Below are positions 35,536 through 47,760 of a DNA stretch of 64,000 nucleotides, piece by piece. The notes under the pieces are model-generated. The model saw nothing but the letters and a program-made list of their open reading frames with translations, had not been told where the DNA came from and made no database searches. Position numbers and translations under genes: made by a program. The stretch comes from Pratylenchus scribneri (taxonomy: Eukaryota; Nematoda; Chromadorea; Rhabditida; Pratylenchidae), in assembly GCA_030063045.1 (NCBI GenBank), contig JAQSEB010000023.1, forward strand, positions 5,022,001 to 5,086,000, written 5' to 3'. How positions within the stretch are numbered: the stretch's first letter is position 1; each line of letters starts with the position of its first letter.

Positions 35536-37264
35536 TAGGGTTGCGCTCCCGAGGGTCGGGGGCGAGTTGGACGGGGGCGGGGGTGATCGGGGGTGGCACC
35601 TTCGGGGGCGGGGACGGGGGTGACCTTGACGGGGACCCCCGCGGGGATCCCCGCGGGGGTACGGGGTTGACCAAAATTTTTTAAAAAGTCTTATTTTTCA
35701 AAAAAAAAATTTCTGAAGAAAAATTTATTAAAATTTTAATAAATTATAAGCGCAAATAAATTTTAATTCATAATTCATTCAATCTCCTTGTGACATATTC
35801 ATATTCAACTATATTAAATTAATTTCTTTTTAACTTATTTTTGTTCACAAATCCAACATCATATTGTAAACCTTAAACGCCCATTGGACAGAATCTCTCC
35901 GCCCCCTATGCTTTATAAACCGATCATTCTTCTCTTCTTCAGATCAGTTCCATCCATTCTCCCTCCAGCCCATTGCCTATCCTTCCTGTCAATCACTTTT
36001 TACCGCATTCCCATGAATTGCCTTTAATTCACATTAATTTCCCTCACCACATTTTCACTTAATAAAATGATGTTGGAAATAATGAATTCGATCGTCAAAT
36101 AATAATAAAGAGTCTAGGAAGGGAATTACTAATTTAGGCGGGACTGGCCGGATCCTAAGCTCTTTTTTGGGTTTTGGACAACCGCCCAGATCTTCGAACC
36201 ACCGTTGAACGCTATACTCGAATCTTCAACTCCAATTTGGCTCACATCTCCCATTCCCTTCCCAATTCAATCCCCATTTTCCATTTCCCAAAAGTGAGCC
36301 CGTCACACTCCTCTTCGATTTCTTCCTGTTCTGGATCATTTGAATTTGTTGGTGCCAGTTACACACGGTTGGGATCATTATCATTAGCGTCTCGATCACA
36401 AGCGTCTCAGTGATTTTGAATTTAAAGAGCCTTAGCTCATCAGTCATCAGCCAATTTACTAATTTAAATTAAATGATATAGTGCATTTAATAGCCCTAAG
36501 TATCGGCTATCCAATGATATATTGAACTTACAAACTGTAATGGTTTTGCCAAAATGGCCCTAGATGCCTAGATACACAAACAATTTTTCTAAATTTTTGG
36601 CCTCATCTTGGCCAAAGTTTTGAAGTTTTGGATGATCATTATACCATTGGATAGCCAAGATTTGGGACTATTAAATATACTTTAGGTCATTTAAATTGGT
36701 TAATTGGCTGATGAGCTAATAAGGCTCGTCAAAATCGATGAGATTGGTGGCGAGATGCTAATGTCCCTCGCTGGTTTTTGTTTTTTCACCTTACACATCA
36801 TCCAAATTTGCTTTAACAAATAAAATTTGACGGACATTTTTTGCCGGAAAGTCTTATATAAATCTTCAATATGGCATGATATGATTATAAGGATGTCAGA
36901 TTCTTGATTAGCACCCTAAATTAACCATAGAAAGTGATTTTGTGGGGTCTATTATCCATAACAGAAGATTATCAAGAGCCGCGCAGCGAAAAAATTAACC
37001 AAAAATACCGCGCAGCGAAAAATTCTTAATGAAAATTTAAAAATCCTACAAAAATCTGCTAAAAATTTCCTTTCATATTGCATTTTCCTTGAAAAATCCA
37101 ATAATATGGGGTGTATGTTCACCCCCGTACCCCCGCGGGGGTGGAGGTTCGGGGGGCGGGAGTGATCGGGGGTGGACCTTCGGGAGTGGGACGGGGGTGA
37201 GACTCAAACCCCCGCGGGGGCCCCCGTCGGGAGTGACCCCCGCGGGGACGGGGGCGCAACCCTA
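35536..37264. mobile_element. hAT-like element nested in the long-TIR element
   Basis: The ends are TAGGGTTGCGC (35536) and GCGCAACCCTA (ending 37264). The 8-bp duplication ATAAATTT lies at 35528-35535 and 37265-37272. Both ends have very GC-rich arms with GGGGTGACC / CCCCCGCGGGG text. Between them are a pyrimidine-rich stretch, a frame at 36174-36413, a small fold-back element and two inverted copies of the satellite unit from 2057-2893 (near 36976-37030). Confidence 0.8.
36427..36727. mobile_element. Small fold-back MITE, third level of nesting
   Basis: The ends are GAGCCTTAGCTCATCAG (36427) and CTGATGAGCTAATAAGGCTC (ending 36727), with further pairing inside (GGCTATCCAATG and CATTGGATAGCC). 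About 300 bases and non-coding. Confidence 0.75.
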
Positions 37265-37369
37265 ATAAATTTCAGTTTTTCCTGAAAGTTAGGAAAAAGT
37301 GAAACATCTACAACTAAATCTCTAATAAAAATCGAGAAAAGTTTTTTTGTCCCAAGAATCTGTATTTTT

Positions 37370-38100
37370 GTCCTTAGCGCGGGATATATCCGGATATATG
37401 GGGATTAGGGTGGATATGGTGCGATTAAGGGGGATTAATGCTGAAAATTGATGGGTGATGATTCGGATGGATTAGGGAAGGTATAGAAATGAGCCGGAAG
37501 CTTTGAGAGTAGGCGGGATTAAGCCGGATATATGGGGATTAAGGTGGATATGACAAAATTAAGGGGGATTAATTGCGGAAATTGATGGGTGATGATTCGG
37601 CTGGATTAGGAAAGGGCGGGAAGTGGGCCAAAGGCATTGAGAATGCACAGAATTTATCCGGATATAGGAGGATTAAGGTGGATAGAGGGGGATTAAGCCC
37701 CGAAATAGATGGGAAATGGCCCGGAAGGCCAGTGGAAGGATGGGAAAGTACGACAGAGGCTTGGAGAATGTGCGGGATATAGCCGGATATAGAGTGATTA
37801 AGATGGATATAGGGGGATTAAATAGGACTAAGCTCCGAAAAAGATGGGCATGAGTTCTGATTTAGGCTGTTATGCTAGCTGCTTCGCGGAATGCTATCCT
37901 CCGAACCCCTAATCCTAATCCTAATCCCTAGCCATTAACTAGGCTTTTTTCGGCTTAATCTCCCTATATCCGGCTATATCCTACGCATTCTCAGCACTTT
38001 CAGCTAACTTCTCCTACATTCCACTGGTCTTCTGGGCGATTTACCATCTAATTCGGGTCTTAAACCGCTTAATCCCCCTATATCCACGTTAATTCCCTTA
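37370..38100. repeat. GC-rich fold-back core, relative of 24380-25330
   Basis: Repeats of GGATATGGGGATTAAGG type on the left and of CTTAATCCCCCTATATCC type on the right, with CCCTAATCCTAATCC-like text between. Confidence 0.7.
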
Positions 38101-38423
38101 TTATTTTTCACTTTTTTCTGCAAAAAAATATTTTTCATTAATAATTAGTAAGTTTTTTTTCGATTTCCAATTTAAAAATTAAATTATTAACCAATTTCTT
38201 CGAATTTCCAATTAAAAATTTAATCTTATCGAAAATGTAGTGATTTGGTAGAAATTGGTTGTAGATGTTTCAACTTTTCCTAACTTTCAGGAAAAACTGA
38301 AATTTATTCAATTTTTCCTAGGAAGTTTCAATTTTTCCTGACTTTTAGGAAAAATTGAGCAGTTTCAGTTTTTCCTAGGAAAGTTCAATTTTTCCTGAGT
38401 TTCAATTTGTCCGCCGACATAGA

Positions 38424-41400
38424 TATTTTAAAAATGTAATTAATTCCATTTTTACCAAAATTGTCAGTAATTTCCAACAATTGAATAAATGAATGGCACT
38501 ATTTTTTATTGTCTAATAAAAAAAAATGGCCGGGAGAGAAACAAAGCCATCAAATTAATAGTCCATTTTTAAATAAAAGGAAAAAATTGGAAAATTCTGT
38601 AAAACTTTTTGTTTTAGCAGTTAGGACTAGACAATTAAAAAATTGAATTCGAAAATTGTTTGCTAAAATATAAAATTTTAAAAATTCTATTATTCTATTT
38701 ATAGTCTTTTTTGAGCATTTCTTCATCTTATTTACTTTTTGGTATATTTTCCTATTCTTTGGCCTGCCTAATTATGATAATGATTATTTTGGAAAGAAAT
38801 ATTGCAAATTAAATTATAAAAAGGAAGGAAATTAGTATTCAAATTGGCCAGTTAGATATTCATTAATGAATGAGGATGCCAAATTGGGGAAGTAATTTAT
38901 TGGGAGAGGGGGAAGTAAAATAAAATGCTAATCGCAAAAAAAAACAATTGAAAAATTGATAATATAAATTTTTTCTTAAAATTAAAGACCATAAAAATTT
39001 TTTGAACTTAAACAAAATTACTTTCCATTTATTTTCCATGGTTTTTGAACATTTGCCCAACTTTTTGTTAAAGGAAAAGAAAAAAATGGAAAAAAAGGAA
39101 ATTTTGGAATAAAAGGAAGAAATTGGCCAATTCAAATTTGATTTTCCCTCCTTTTTTGCACATGCATATTCAATGTGGTGCCGAAAATCGTGGAATTTTA
39201 ATTGACACATTCAATAGATAATTTGGCCAATTTTTAATCGATTTTTGGAAATTTCTTAAATATCTTTCCTTATATTTTATTCATTTTTGATTTATTAATT
39301 ATGAATTCCCAATCATTTTTATTATTCTATTAGGTAAATAAATTTAATTAAAAATTATTTATTTATTGAATTTAAAGAAAATTAAGGAAGGCAAATTTTA
39401 ACCATTTGGATATCTGAAGAGGGGAACAAATTTTGCCGACAAAGCAAATCTTGTTCGGATTGTGAAATTAATTGGAAAGAAAATATTTATTATTTGAGTG
39501 AGGGGGAAGGTGGATGGATAGCTGTTGAGTCAAATCCGCCAAAATTGGATTCCAAAATTGAATTGGCCCATTTGGTTTGGCCAAATGGCCACTTTTGACA
39601 TTGGTTTTTCCCAAAAATAGAGGAAAAAATACAGCGGCAGACTACCATAAATATAAAGCCAAACAATTTTTGATGACGAAAAATGTGGCCAAAAATCTGA
39701 TAGCAAATTTAGTGACGGAATAAAATGCCGCATTGAAAAAGCCAAAATGGAAAACCAAAAAAATGGAAAGGAAAAGGGAAGGAAGGAATTGGCGAAAAGT
39801 TTTTGGCGCTATGGGGCGAAAAATAAATAGCCAATGCCCGAATGGAAAGGGAGTGCATTTTTTTGGGGGTGAAAATTGGCGTGAATAATGGCGCTGAATT
39901 GGAGGATGAGGGTGGATGAAAGGGAAATGACGACATGAAATGCCCTACAATGGCAGGACAAATTTTTATGCAAAATTTGACTTTTTTGGAGGGCTAAAAT
40001 TTTGATTTTTGAATGGCGCCAATTATTTTGGCCACAAATTTTCAGCTTCTTTTGTTCTCCCAGCGGATTTGCATCATTTCAATGTGCCCCAAATTGCCTC
40101 AATTGTTTACAATTCATTGGCTTTTCACAAAGAAAGTACAAATGCAAAAAATATTTTTTTAAATGGAAAATAAAATATTGAATTCAATTTAATTAATTTT
40201 AAATTATTGTTATTATAAATGCAATAATAATTTATTTTTGCTCATTGGGCATTGACAATAATTAATTAGGAAGAGGATTATTTTGGCATGGATTTATGCA
40301 AATAATAAATAAATTGCTTTAATGAATTCAAGGAATGGAATAGAAAGCAAATATCTGAAAAATAGCAACAAAAACCAACGAAAATAAGCGGAAATTAAAC
40401 ATTTAAATTAACATTTTTTATGCAAAGGCCAAACATCCATCCAGGCTCCAAGGAACAACAAAATTATATTTTTAAAGAAAATGGGAGGAAAATCATATCA
40501 TTTTTAGGCAATCAAATTAAAAAATTTATTTTGAGAAATTTACCGAAAAATGTTCTGAAAAATTATTTTTGATGAAATTAATTGGCTATAAAAAATTCTA
40601 AAAAAAATAATTAGTTTAATAAAAAATGTTTTTTAGTATAATGCCTAATTGAATTTTTCAATCAAATATTTTAATGTGAATTTATATAATTATGAAAATA
40701 ATAATTGGCATTTAAAAAGGGCACATTTATCATTAAATTTGCATGAAAATGGCATATGCTTAAAATGGTCAAACATTTGTTCATTTTTTGATGAATTGGT
40801 TTGATGGAGGGAAATTATGCAAAAATTGGCATGTTTTTTAAGCTTATTCAATTAATTAAGTATTCTGCTCGACTCTTTTGAAAAATGTCAACAATTGAAG
40901 GGGGAATTTTGCCGAATAAAAACTCCCTGCTGGCAAATTTAATAAAAAAAAATGTTGGACCATTGTGAAGAAGAATGCGACATTTAGTTTTTTATTATAT
41001 TTTATATAAATTATTTAGATGGGGAATTTTGTTGGGGAAAAGTCTTGACATTATTTTTTCTTTTGTTTGCATAGTTAAAAGGGAATTGGGAAACAAATTG
41101 GAATTGGATTTGGGCTAAATTAAAAAATGAATATTCATTTAATTGGGGATTATTTCGATTAGAAAAAATTAAATAAATGGAATTAATAATAAAATGTAGA
41201 ATATTTTATAAATAATTTTTAACAAAACTATTTGAAAATAAGTTAAATAAAAATTTCTAAAAAGATAAAATAAATGGCAGAACTTAAATTCTTATTTTAA
41301 TAGAGCTGCACTGCAAATTAATATTTCCTTTTTTCGAATGCATTTAAGTAGGGGATAATCTGCTGTGCCCATTAAAACGCATTTCCGTCCAAATTGCCTG

Positions 41401-42776
41401 CTTAAATATTTTTTTTTAATTTTTTAAATATCCATTAATTCTCAGATAAAGTGAAAAAAGTGCAAAATAATATTTATTGAAAATGTAGCAAATAGGAAAT
41501 CCGGCGAATATTCTAATAAATTATTTTAGCCAATCTTTTGTGCTTATTTTATTATTTATGCAACAAAATAGCGGAAATATTTAGTAGATAAACATATAAA
41601 ATTATTTTAAATTTTGACAAAGATTTTAAAATTATTTTCAATGAAAATCTGAAAAAATTTTTAAATATTACTCTTCAAATTTTGACAATATTTTGTTGCC
41701 AAAAATGGAAGAAATGAAATGTTGAAAAAAACGAAAACAAATTTTTTATGGAATGGGTAGATGGGGTGGTGGGCATTTTTAGTAGTCCATTTCCTCAATG
41801 AATTTTAAATGGGCAATGGCACATTTTACTTATCAACAGACCGACTGCTGCCACCTTCACCAAAAAATGTCAAAAATGATGACGAATATTTTTTTGGAAA
41901 TTTGAACAAATATTATATATCCATCTTGGAAAATATTTTCCCCTTAAATATATTTTTTGAAATAATTTGCAAAATTGGTTGAGGAATTTTATTGCATTAA
42001 AAAACTTTATATATGCTGGCAACTGGCATCCATCCTTCGTTTCTTATAATTAATTTCATTTCTTTTTAAATGCCACCCACTTTCTTTTTGATTGAAAAGG
42101 AGGAAATTTTATTCTGACAGAAAAATTTCTTTTCGCTTTTTCTCTTTTTCTTCTGCAAAAAATTTAATTTAAAAAATTACATGTGAAGAATGTGATGTGA
42201 TTGCTGGTTCTTAGTTAGTTGTATGGAAATAGCATTTAAAATTTAATTTAATTTTTATTTTCAAGAGGATGATAATTTACATTTGCTTATGGGATATGGG
42301 TGGCATGAAATAAAAATTTTTAATCCTCTCATGAATTTTTCTAAAAAATATTATCATCAATCACTTCATATGGCCACCCATTTTTTGTGATTACAACAAA
42401 AAGTGCACCAAAATTGGCTGAAAATTGAGATTTGAATAAAATCGGGATAAAATTAGTGGATGGAAAGTGGTTGAGTGCCCGTTTAATTTTGATGTAAATT
42501 TGGGAATAATATCCGTCTGCACTCTATTCTGAAAAATTTGAATATATTTTTTGAGGAAGTGTATGGAATTTAAATTAAATTAATCCAATTTTTATTTACC
42601 ACCCCGAATGGACCCTATAAAAGCGGCAATGAAAGCCATGGAAAGCATCAAACATAAATCATTTATAAATCTACAATATTAAATAAAAATTTAAAATTAA
42701 ATAAATTTAAAAAATATTTTTTAGGGTCCTCCAAATTCTACGGTCAAACAAATTATCAAAAATTTATTTTAAAAAA
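38424..42776. other. Gene-poor AT-rich stretch
   Basis: More than 4 kb without a supported gene. The frames around 38.9-39.9 kb are Phe/Pro-rich shadows of Lys/Gly-rich text. The last 180 bases before 42777 (with TATAAAAG at 42617) may be the amidase promoter. Confidence 0.4.
42615..42625 (+). promoter_or_regulatory. Possible TATA box of the amidase gene
   Basis: CCTATAAAAGC, about 160 bases before the amidase start codon and the best TATA match in the gap. A 5' leader with an intron or a trans-splice site could lie between. Confidence 0.35.
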
Positions 42777-44857
42777 ATGAACAATTCACTGTTCTTTGCC
42801 CTTTTGCTGGGCACCATCTTGATGGCCCATCTTGCATTTGGCCAAAATGACACTTGTCCTGAAAAGCCGGCATATAAAAAAGATCCAAATGCCTATCCAT
42901 CGGTGAATCAAGGCCGTTACCAATTCATGCGCTATTACTACCCGGTGCTCGGCTTCATTCGAAATTGCTATTTCAACTTGGTCAATGCCGGCTTTGGCTT
43001 GTACAACGCATTCCAACCAATCAAAACAGTGCAAACACAAAATATGAGTCAACTTTTGCTCTATCCTGCTCGAAAAGCAGCAAAAAAGATTCGCAATTTG
43101 GAAGTAAATTACTTTAAATTAATTAAGTATTAATTTAAAAAATAATTAAGTTTTCATGCATTGATCTTGTCAATGCCTACATTGCCCGAATTGAAGAAGT
43201 GAATCCATTGTTGAATGCCATCCATCACGACAATTTCGAAAATGCCCGCCAATTGGCCCAATCCTATGATAGTCAATTGGCCGCAATGAGCCAAAGTCAA
43301 CGAAATGAAGTAATCGATTAATAAAATTAATAATAAAAAATAAATTATTGAATTCTAGTTAAATGGCACCAAACCATTCTTTTGTGTGCCATTCACCAGC
43401 AAGGACAATTTGATGACTGAAGGCTTCACCACCTCTGCCTGCAACAAATATTTGATGAATGAACCACCATCCACCGTCAATGCACCAATTGTACAACGGT
43501 GGGTCATTTTATTCATCTAAATTCTAAACTAAGTTTTCCGGAAAGATTAAATTACCGGAAAGATTCAACCTCTAAATTTTTTTTAAAAATTTATTTCAAG
43601 TCTGCTTTAGTTTTATAATTTAATTTGGTACCAAAATATTTTAAATAGAATGAAGGATGCTGGCGCCATTCTGATTGGAATAACCGCAATGCCCAATCTT
43701 GGATTGAGTTGGGCTGGTGATGATACGCACTGCGTCCCGAATGGGGGAACTGTGAATAATCCACATGATTCTCGACGAATTCCAGGCGGAAGTAGCAGCG
43801 GAGAGGGGGCAATTATCTCTTCGGCCGGCTCACTTATGGGCATTGGAAATGATATTGGCGGATCAGTTCGGGTGCCATCCAGCATGACTGGCATTTTTGG
43901 CCTTAAACCAACAAATTACCCAAGTCATACTGTCCCAGTGGAGGGAATTGTGCCCAATTTTATTGCCTATAAACCGGCAAAGGATATGCTCACCAATGGC
44001 CCATTGGTCCGTTATGCCACCGATTTGCATTTGGTTCTTTCGGTGATGGCCAATAAACCGGTGGATTATTACTACAAAGAAATTGATTTCTCCAAGGATG
44101 TGAAATTGTATTATTTGGAGGATTTGGAGATTTTGATTTGTGAACAACTACATGATGAGCAAAGGGACCAAGTCCGGAAAGTATGGAAGAAAAATTAGTA
44201 GAATTTATTAATTTTAATATATTTTAAGGTGAAAAATTATTTTGAACAACAATACAATTTAACAGTGCAAAAGGTTGAATTCCCTTTGATGAATCGTCTT
44301 TTTGAATTATTTGGCTTGAATGGCTGGAGTGGCACTTTCATTCAACCAGATGAGATCGTGCCCCAATTTTGGGAAATCTATAAAGGCGATTCCAATCACA
44401 CATTCCTCGACTGGGAATTCCAAATTATGAAAAATTTCGTTGCACCAAAAGACGCGATTGAACGAGCATCCTTGGCAGAAAAATTGGAGAAATTCCGTCG
44501 AGAAGTGAACGAATTGTTGGGCCAAAATGGACTTTTGCTTCTTCCAATGCTGCAAACTCCGGTGCCATTCCATCATATGGAACCATTTGAATCATTCAAT
44601 TTGCCCTATGCAATGGTTGAATAAAACATTTAAAATTAATCCATTTTGCTCATTTTCAGACTTGGAATTTGTTAGGCAATCCGGCATTGGCCGCCCCAAC
44701 TGGCAAAAGTCCCATCACAAATATGCCAGTCGGTGTGCAATTTGTGGCCACCAACTTCAATGAGGCTTTGTTGATTTCGATGGCACGCGAAATGGAAAAA
44801 GCATTCGGCGGATGGGTTAAGCCAGGAAAACCACCGGTCAATACACTGCTGCAGTGA
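42777..44857 (+). CDS. Secreted amidase-signature hydrolase (FAAH-like, 580 aa)
   Basis: Six exons close in phase: 42777-43103, 43151-43309, 43359-43498, 43649-44180, 44229-44615, 44660-44857. The start MNNSLFFALLLGTILMAHLA is a signal peptide. The Ser-Ser-Lys catalytic set is visible: Lys in FTSKDNLMTEGFTTSA, the Gly/Ser loop RIPGGSSSGEGAI, and the nucleophile region GIGNDIGGSVRVPS. The end PTGKSPITNMPVGVQFVA is typical of the family. It should hydrolyse an amide or ester, perhaps of fatty acids. Secretion is unusual, since most animal FAAH-type enzymes are membrane-bound inside the cell. Confidence 0.92.
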
Positions 44858-45826
44858 ATTGTTCAATGATGAAAAGATGCCCAAATTAGAAGAAAAGATG
44901 ATATAATTTAAATATGATATTAATTTGTTTTGACCATAGATTGGATCATTGGGCATTACTATTAGTTAATAAATATTGTTGCAAATAATTTTACTTAATT
45001 ATTAATTTGATAATGAACAGGTCGATATGGGGGGGGGGGGGGGGAATATTCCAATTCCAAACATTTTATTGATACATTTGAAATAACTTTTGAATAGAAT
45101 GGTTACGAATGATGGAGGTTAATTGAAATTGAGAATTAAATTATTCAGATTTTTAATATTTTAAATTTAAATAAAAACAATTTTAAAAAATTGAAAATAT
45201 CCTCCAAATCATTAGTAAAAAGTAAAGTACAAATTCATCCTTTAATATTTGCTTTTGTTAATAAAAACACATTTTGGTCAGAAAAAAAGAGGAAATCCAA
45301 TTCAAAATAAAATAACTTATGACATCCAGCATTCAATTTGATACAATTATCAGAGTTCAAATGGACTGTACATTTTCCTTTTATTTGATTAAATGTTTTT
45401 AAAAATGGAAAGTATGAAATTGAAAAAAATGAAAAAAAAGAACCTAATTCTAAAAATTCTTTTTTGCTTCTCTCACATTTTGGTCCCAAATTTTTGTTTG
45501 TGCAAACAATGAAGATTGCCAATTTTCCTTACATCCTACGTGTCATTTTTAGGACATTTGGAGGAGGAGGAGGCAATTGGCCAAATTTACGTGGATACCA
45601 CTGTGGTTTTCATATGTGCTTCCGTTAGAAAATTTTTATTGGATTTGCGTCATAAACTGGCCTCTTAAAATTTCCAATAAAATGGTAAAATATATTTAAA
45701 AATATATATATTTGATCATCTGAGGGAATTGAATTGATGAGCCATGGAGCATGGACCCTTTAAATGTCCTCCAATTTGGATGCTCTTCCATCCACAATCA
45801 ATTGAATATTCCAAAAAAAATAAAAA
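44858..45826. other. Intergenic with a 16-base G run
   Basis: No gene. A homopolymer of 16 G lies at 45029-45044. TATTTAAAAATATATATA near 45690 may be a promoter for the mucin gene. Confidence 0.45.
45029..45044 (+). repeat. Poly-G tract (16 G)
   Basis: An uninterrupted G16 in otherwise AT-rich DNA, able in principle to form a quadruplex and prone to sequencing error. Confidence 0.9.
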
Positions 45827-47602
45827 ATGAATTCTTTCAATTTAATTGCTGTATTAGTTCTGCTTATTGCCATCAACATTGATGCATTCCCCAATCCATT
45901 TAGTGGAGGAAAAGGTGGAGGTGGCTTCAAGTTCCCTGGCTTCAAATTCCCTGGCTTTCCCGGTCATCATCATCACGGAAGACATGGTGGCAAAGATTCT
46001 TCATCATCGTCATATAGTTCTTCTTCAAGTGAAGAGTATAAAAGAACGACAAAAAAGAGAACAACAACACCCAAAAGGACAACAACAATTCCTTCAACCA
46101 CTTCTTCAGCCAGCCCATCAACAACGTCAGTGAATTCAACGACTGCCGCACCAAGTTCGTCGCCTGCCTCTTCCACGGAACCGGCAGTTTCATCGACTCC
46201 TCCCTCTTCGTCGAATGCTCCAGAAAGTTCGTCGCCTGCCTCTTCATCCGCTGCACCGGAAAGCACATCTCAAGTCGAATCTTCTTCTTCATCAGCATCG
46301 GCATCCGCTGAACCAGCAACTGCAACATCAAAAACTTCTTCTTCCCCTCCTTCATCTCCGCCAACTGACTCTTCTTCCCCTCCTTCATCTCCGCCAACTG
46401 ACTCTTCTTCCCCTCCTTCATCTCCGCTAACTGACTCGTCTTCCCCTCCTTCATCTCCGCCAACGGACTCTTCTTCCCCTCCTTCATCTCCGCCAACGGA
46501 CTCTTCTTCCCCTCCTTCATCTCCGCCAACGGACTCTTCTTCCCCTCCTTCATCTCCGCCAACGGACTCTTCTTCCTCTCCTTCATCTCCGCCAACGGAC
46601 TCTTCTTCCCCTCCTTCATCTCCGCCAACGGACTCTTCTTCCCCTCCTTCATCTCCGCCAATGGACTCTTCTTCCTCTCCTTCATCTCCGCCAATGGACT
46701 CTTCTTCCTCTCCTTCATCTCTATTAACAGAAAGTTCACCTGCAGCAACATCGCCTGACGCTTCTTCAAGTACTACCGAATCATCGCCTTCAACTCCTGA
46801 CGAATCGTCTCCATCAAGCCCAACCGAAACATCCGAGGCTTCTACAAGCCAAGCTGCCACAACTCCTGAGGAAGGATCAAGTCCAGCTGTCACGGAAAGT
46901 TCGACGCCTGCCACAACTCCCGAAGCGAGTTCAAGTCCAAGTCCGGCAGCAACATCAGAAGCTTCATCAAGTCCAACCGAAACATCGCCTTCAAGTCCTG
47001 GCGAAACATCCCCTTCAATTCCAGCCGAAACATCGCCTTCAAGTCCTGGCGAAACATCGCCTTCAATTCCAGCCGAATCGTCGCCTTCAAGTCCAGCCGA
47101 AACAACACCTTCAAGTCCTGGCGAAACATCACCTTCAAGTCCTGGCGAAACATCACCTTCAATTCCAGCCGAATCGTCGCCTTCAAGTCCAGCCGAAACA
47201 ACACCTTCAAGTCCTGGCGAAACATCACCTTCAAGTCCTGGCGAAACATCACCTTCAAGTCCTGGCGAAACAACACCTTCAAGTCCTGGCGAAACATCGC
47301 CTTCAAGTCCTGGCGAAACATCGCCTTCAAGTCCAGCCGAAACAACACCTTCAAGTCCTGGCGAAACATCACCTTCAAGTCCTGGCGAAACATCGCCTTC
47401 AAGTCCTGGCGAAACATCGCCTTCAAGTCCAGCCGAAACAACACCTGATGAGGCTTCTTCAAGTCCGTCTGTCACATCAAGCGAAAGTTCTTCATCTTCT
47501 TCTACATCCAATCCCACTACTCCATCGCCAGAACAACAAATTCAACAAGCTTTGGCAGAAATTCGGGCAATTTTGTGTAAATATTTTGGAATTTTATGCT
47601 AA
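45827..47602 (+). CDS. Secreted mucin-like Ser/Pro/Thr repeat protein with LCKYF C-terminal module (591 aa)
   Basis: A single exon. The signal peptide is MNSFNLIAVLVLLIAINIDA. A Gly/Phe/His-rich stretch follows (GGGGFKFPGFKFPGFPGHHH), then a Thr/Lys region. Next come about eleven repeats of the PPTDSSSPPSSP kind (residues ~180-305) and a long set of SPSSPGETSPSSPAET repeats (~385-545), rich in likely O-glycosylation sites. The final 25 residues stand apart: SPEQQIQQALAEIRAILCKY, then FGILC. The same module ends the catalase at 53442-55644. The N-terminal design is shared with the mucin at 57165-58937. Confidence 0.85.
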   Translation: MNSFNLIAVLVLLIAINIDAFPNPFSGGKGGGGFKFPGFKFPGFPGHHHHGRHGGKDSSSSSYSSSSSEEYKRTTKKRTTTPKRTTTIPSTTSSASPSTTSVNSTTAAPSSSPASSTEPAVSSTPPSSSNAPESSSPASSSAAPESTSQVESSSSSASASAEPATATSKTSSSPPSSPPTDSSSPPSSPPTDSSSPPSSPLTDSSSPPSSPPTDSSSPPSSPPTDSSSPPSSPPTDSSSPPSSPPTDSSSSPSSPPTDSSSPPSSPPTDSSSPPSSPPMDSSSSPSSPPMDSSSSPSSLLTESSPAATSPDASSSTTESSPSTPDESSPSSPTETSEASTSQAATTPEEGSSPAVTESSTPATTPEASSSPSPAATSEASSSPTETSPSSPGETSPSIPAETSPSSPGETSPSIPAESSPSSPAETTPSSPGETSPSSPGETSPSIPAESSPSSPAETTPSSPGETSPSSPGETSPSSPGETTPSSPGETSPSSPGETSPSSPAETTPSSPGETSPSSPGETSPSSPGETSPSSPAETTPDEASSSPSVTSSESSSSSSTSNPTTPSPEQQIQQALAEIRAILCKYFGILC

Positions 47603-47760
47603 AAATTCAGTCGATACAATTTAATTATATTAATGTTTACTGCTCTATGCCTATACATTATATTTATTCCCACATACACTGAATATAAATTATATTGACA
47701 ATGAAAGATAATAAATTTATGAAAAATAAATTGTTGAAATATATTATTTTAATTAAATTA

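Larger units (their letters stand above)
35416..38419. mobile_element. Long-TIR element, host of nested insertions
   Basis: The ends TGTCGGCGGACAAATTGAAA (35416) and the complement ending at 38419 start arms of roughly 170 bases built of AGGAAAAATTGAA / TTCAATTTTTCCT motifs. TAGA lies at 35412-35415 and 38420-38423 as a possible 4-bp target duplication. The left arm is interrupted at 35536 by a second element and resumes at 37273 (CAGTTTTTCCTGAAAG), matching the right arm at 38245-38300. The interior (37370-38100) is the GGGGGATTAAGG-type fold-back core also seen near 24.4-25.3 kb. Confidence 0.8.

Noticed and set aside
43613..44147. Minus-strand frames over the amidase
   Set aside because: Shadows of the amidase exon carrying the catalytic serines.
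45942..47517. Long Glu/Lys/Gly-rich minus-strand frames over the mucin at 45827-47602
   Set aside because: Repeat shadows of the plus-strand mucin, which has a signal peptide and a conserved C-terminal module.
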